Assembly (NCBI GenBank): GCA_935421135.1
Contig: OW285188.1
Location: 1,943,001-2,007,000 of the forward strand
DNA from: Bugulina stolonifera
Lineage: Eukaryota; Bryozoa; Gymnolaemata; Cheilostomatida; Bugulidae
DNA length: 64,000 nt
Direction: 5' to 3'
How positions within the stretch are numbered: position 1 is the first letter of the stretch; the number at the start of each line of letters is the position of its first letter. Below the pieces are notes generated by a model. The model searched no databases, had not been told where the DNA came from, and was given only the letters and a program-made list of their open reading frames with translations. Below are positions 62,936 to 64,000 of this stretch, one piece after another. Both the position numbers and the translations under genes were made by a program.

Positions 62936-63369
62936 ACTATTGTACCTTCATATATCAAGCACAACCTCCAACTCTAACATGTTATTTTAGTTTGATTTAA
63001 TATAATAATTAGTTATTACATGTAATATACTATAATAATTGCATAATAACTTGGGTCGTTATAGTTAGTAAGTTATAAAAAGGGGTTGATTCACCTTAAT
63101 GCCATGTACATATTTGACTAACTAGCATTCATAGCTATTACTACCTCTGCCAGGTACAGGTAGCAACAGTAATGTTTCTATTCCCAGCAAATGCTAAAAA
63201 TAATTGGTTTAATTATAACAAGACCAGGAAGTTTGTATTATAGAATTACATGGTTACTGCTTGTGTTACAGCCTTAGTAATGCATTTGCTTACAATATAC
63301 ACTACTAGTGTGCCACCACATGCTTATTTCATATTTTGGATTGTCTATATATAAGTAGTATAGTCAGTG

Positions 63370-64000
63370 CACTTCTAGACAGACACGCACTCATTGACCC
63401 CTGTTTTCAACCAATCACAAGCCGGTATTTCCGATTTCAACCAATCACAGAAGAGCACAAAAATTTTGCACACGACCTTGCCAAGGTCACCCCAAAATCC
63501 CCCCTTCTGATTGGTCGAAAAAACATTTGCACACTTGACCCCGAACCCGGCCACGACCCCTTCCCTTCCTCCTTCCCACCCTCCTCCCCTCCCCCTCCCC
63601 CACCTCCCACTCCTCCCTCCTCCCCGCCACCGCCCTCGTCCCGTCCGCGCCACCGCCGTCGCCGCCGCCGCCACCGCCGCCCTCACCACCGCCGCCGCCG
63701 CCGCCACCACCACCGCCCTCACCACCGTCGCCGCCACCGCCGCCGCCGCCACCACCGCCACCACCACCACCGCCGCCACCACCACCACCGCCACCGCCGT
63801 CGCCGCCGCCACCACCACCACCACCGCCGCCGCCGCCGCCGCCGCCGCCATCACCGTCATCACCGCCACCCCTCCTCCACCGCCGCCCACCCTCCCCACC
63901 CCGCAACCCCCACTCACCCGAACGACCAATCGTTTGAGGCGGTCAAGCCGCGTCCGCCCACGTTGCGTGCGGCGCCGACCGTACACGTGGAGGCGACGTC
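63370..64000. other. GC-rich CCG-repeat block with several CCAAT motifs
   Basis: Composition changes abruptly from AT-rich to very GC-rich. First comes 63370-63540 with CCAAT or its inverse (AACCAATCAC twice, TGATTGGTCG), then 63540-63900 of CCG/CCA/CCT triplets, then unique GC-rich sequence with another CCAAT (GACCAATCG, about 63925). The long Gly-, Ala- or Arg-rich frames on the minus strand are products of the triplet repeat and I do not call them genes. It could be a CpG-rich promoter or a foreign/misjoined segment. Confidence 0.7.

Noticed and set aside
63375..63986. 203- and 139-codon Arg/Ala/Gly-rich frames on the minus strand
   Set aside because: Low-complexity translation of CCG/CCA triplets in multiple frames, with no domain or splice evidence.

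Overview
This is a eukaryotic, metazoan-type nuclear genome window. The genes are intron-dense, with canonical GT-AG splice sites and one clear GC-AG intron. The non-coding DNA is AT-rich and packed with minisatellites, TIR transposons and MITEs. Protein lengths and intron density fit an early-branching animal. The very frequent palindromic ACATGTACATGT-type words in introns make me lean to a demosponge, but that is an inference and not proven by this sequence. Nothing prokaryotic (operons, CRISPR, IS elements) is present.

Layout. 724-1251 (-): one exon of a divergent casein kinase 1-like kinase. 2734-11169 (-): a complete 14-exon RNF10 ubiquitin-ligase gene (814 aa deduced), whose introns carry a long series of minisatellites, including a 1.8-kb array of a 35-bp unit. 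12637-20669 (-): a SEC14-like CRAL-TRIO/GOLD lipid-transfer protein, 12 exons found, 5' end not located. 25183-27111 (-): complete EMC10, 6 exons, 213 aa. 27112-41793: about 14.7 kb without a recognisable host gene, filled by at least five TIR elements. 41794-48578 (+): complete ABCF2, 11 coding exons, 623 aa. 49261-57472 (-): complete p23/PTGES3 co-chaperone, 6 coding exons, 180 aa, whose first intron holds a 4.8-kb TTAA-flanked transposon with a second TTAA element nested in its left TIR. 60027-62767 (+): BOLA1, 5 exons, with the last exon(s) not found before the window end. 63370-64000: an abrupt GC-rich, CCG-repeat block.

The genes are unrelated housekeeping genes, not a pathway cluster. 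RNF10, SEC14L, EMC10 and the kinase share one strand; ABCF2 and PTGES3 converge tail to tail; PTGES3 and BOLA1 diverge. I joined exons by matching splice sites, intron phase and family homology; the six genes with several exons join in frame throughout.

The most unusual features are: (1) repeated local tandem duplication of splice sites, with spare donors or acceptors at 19-46-bp spacing next to at least eight real splice junctions; (2) five elements from apparently different TIR families that all sit in TTAA targets, one carrying a degraded RNase H-like transposase; (3) four other TIR elements whose target duplications are still legible. I see no single, clearly new biological system beyond these.
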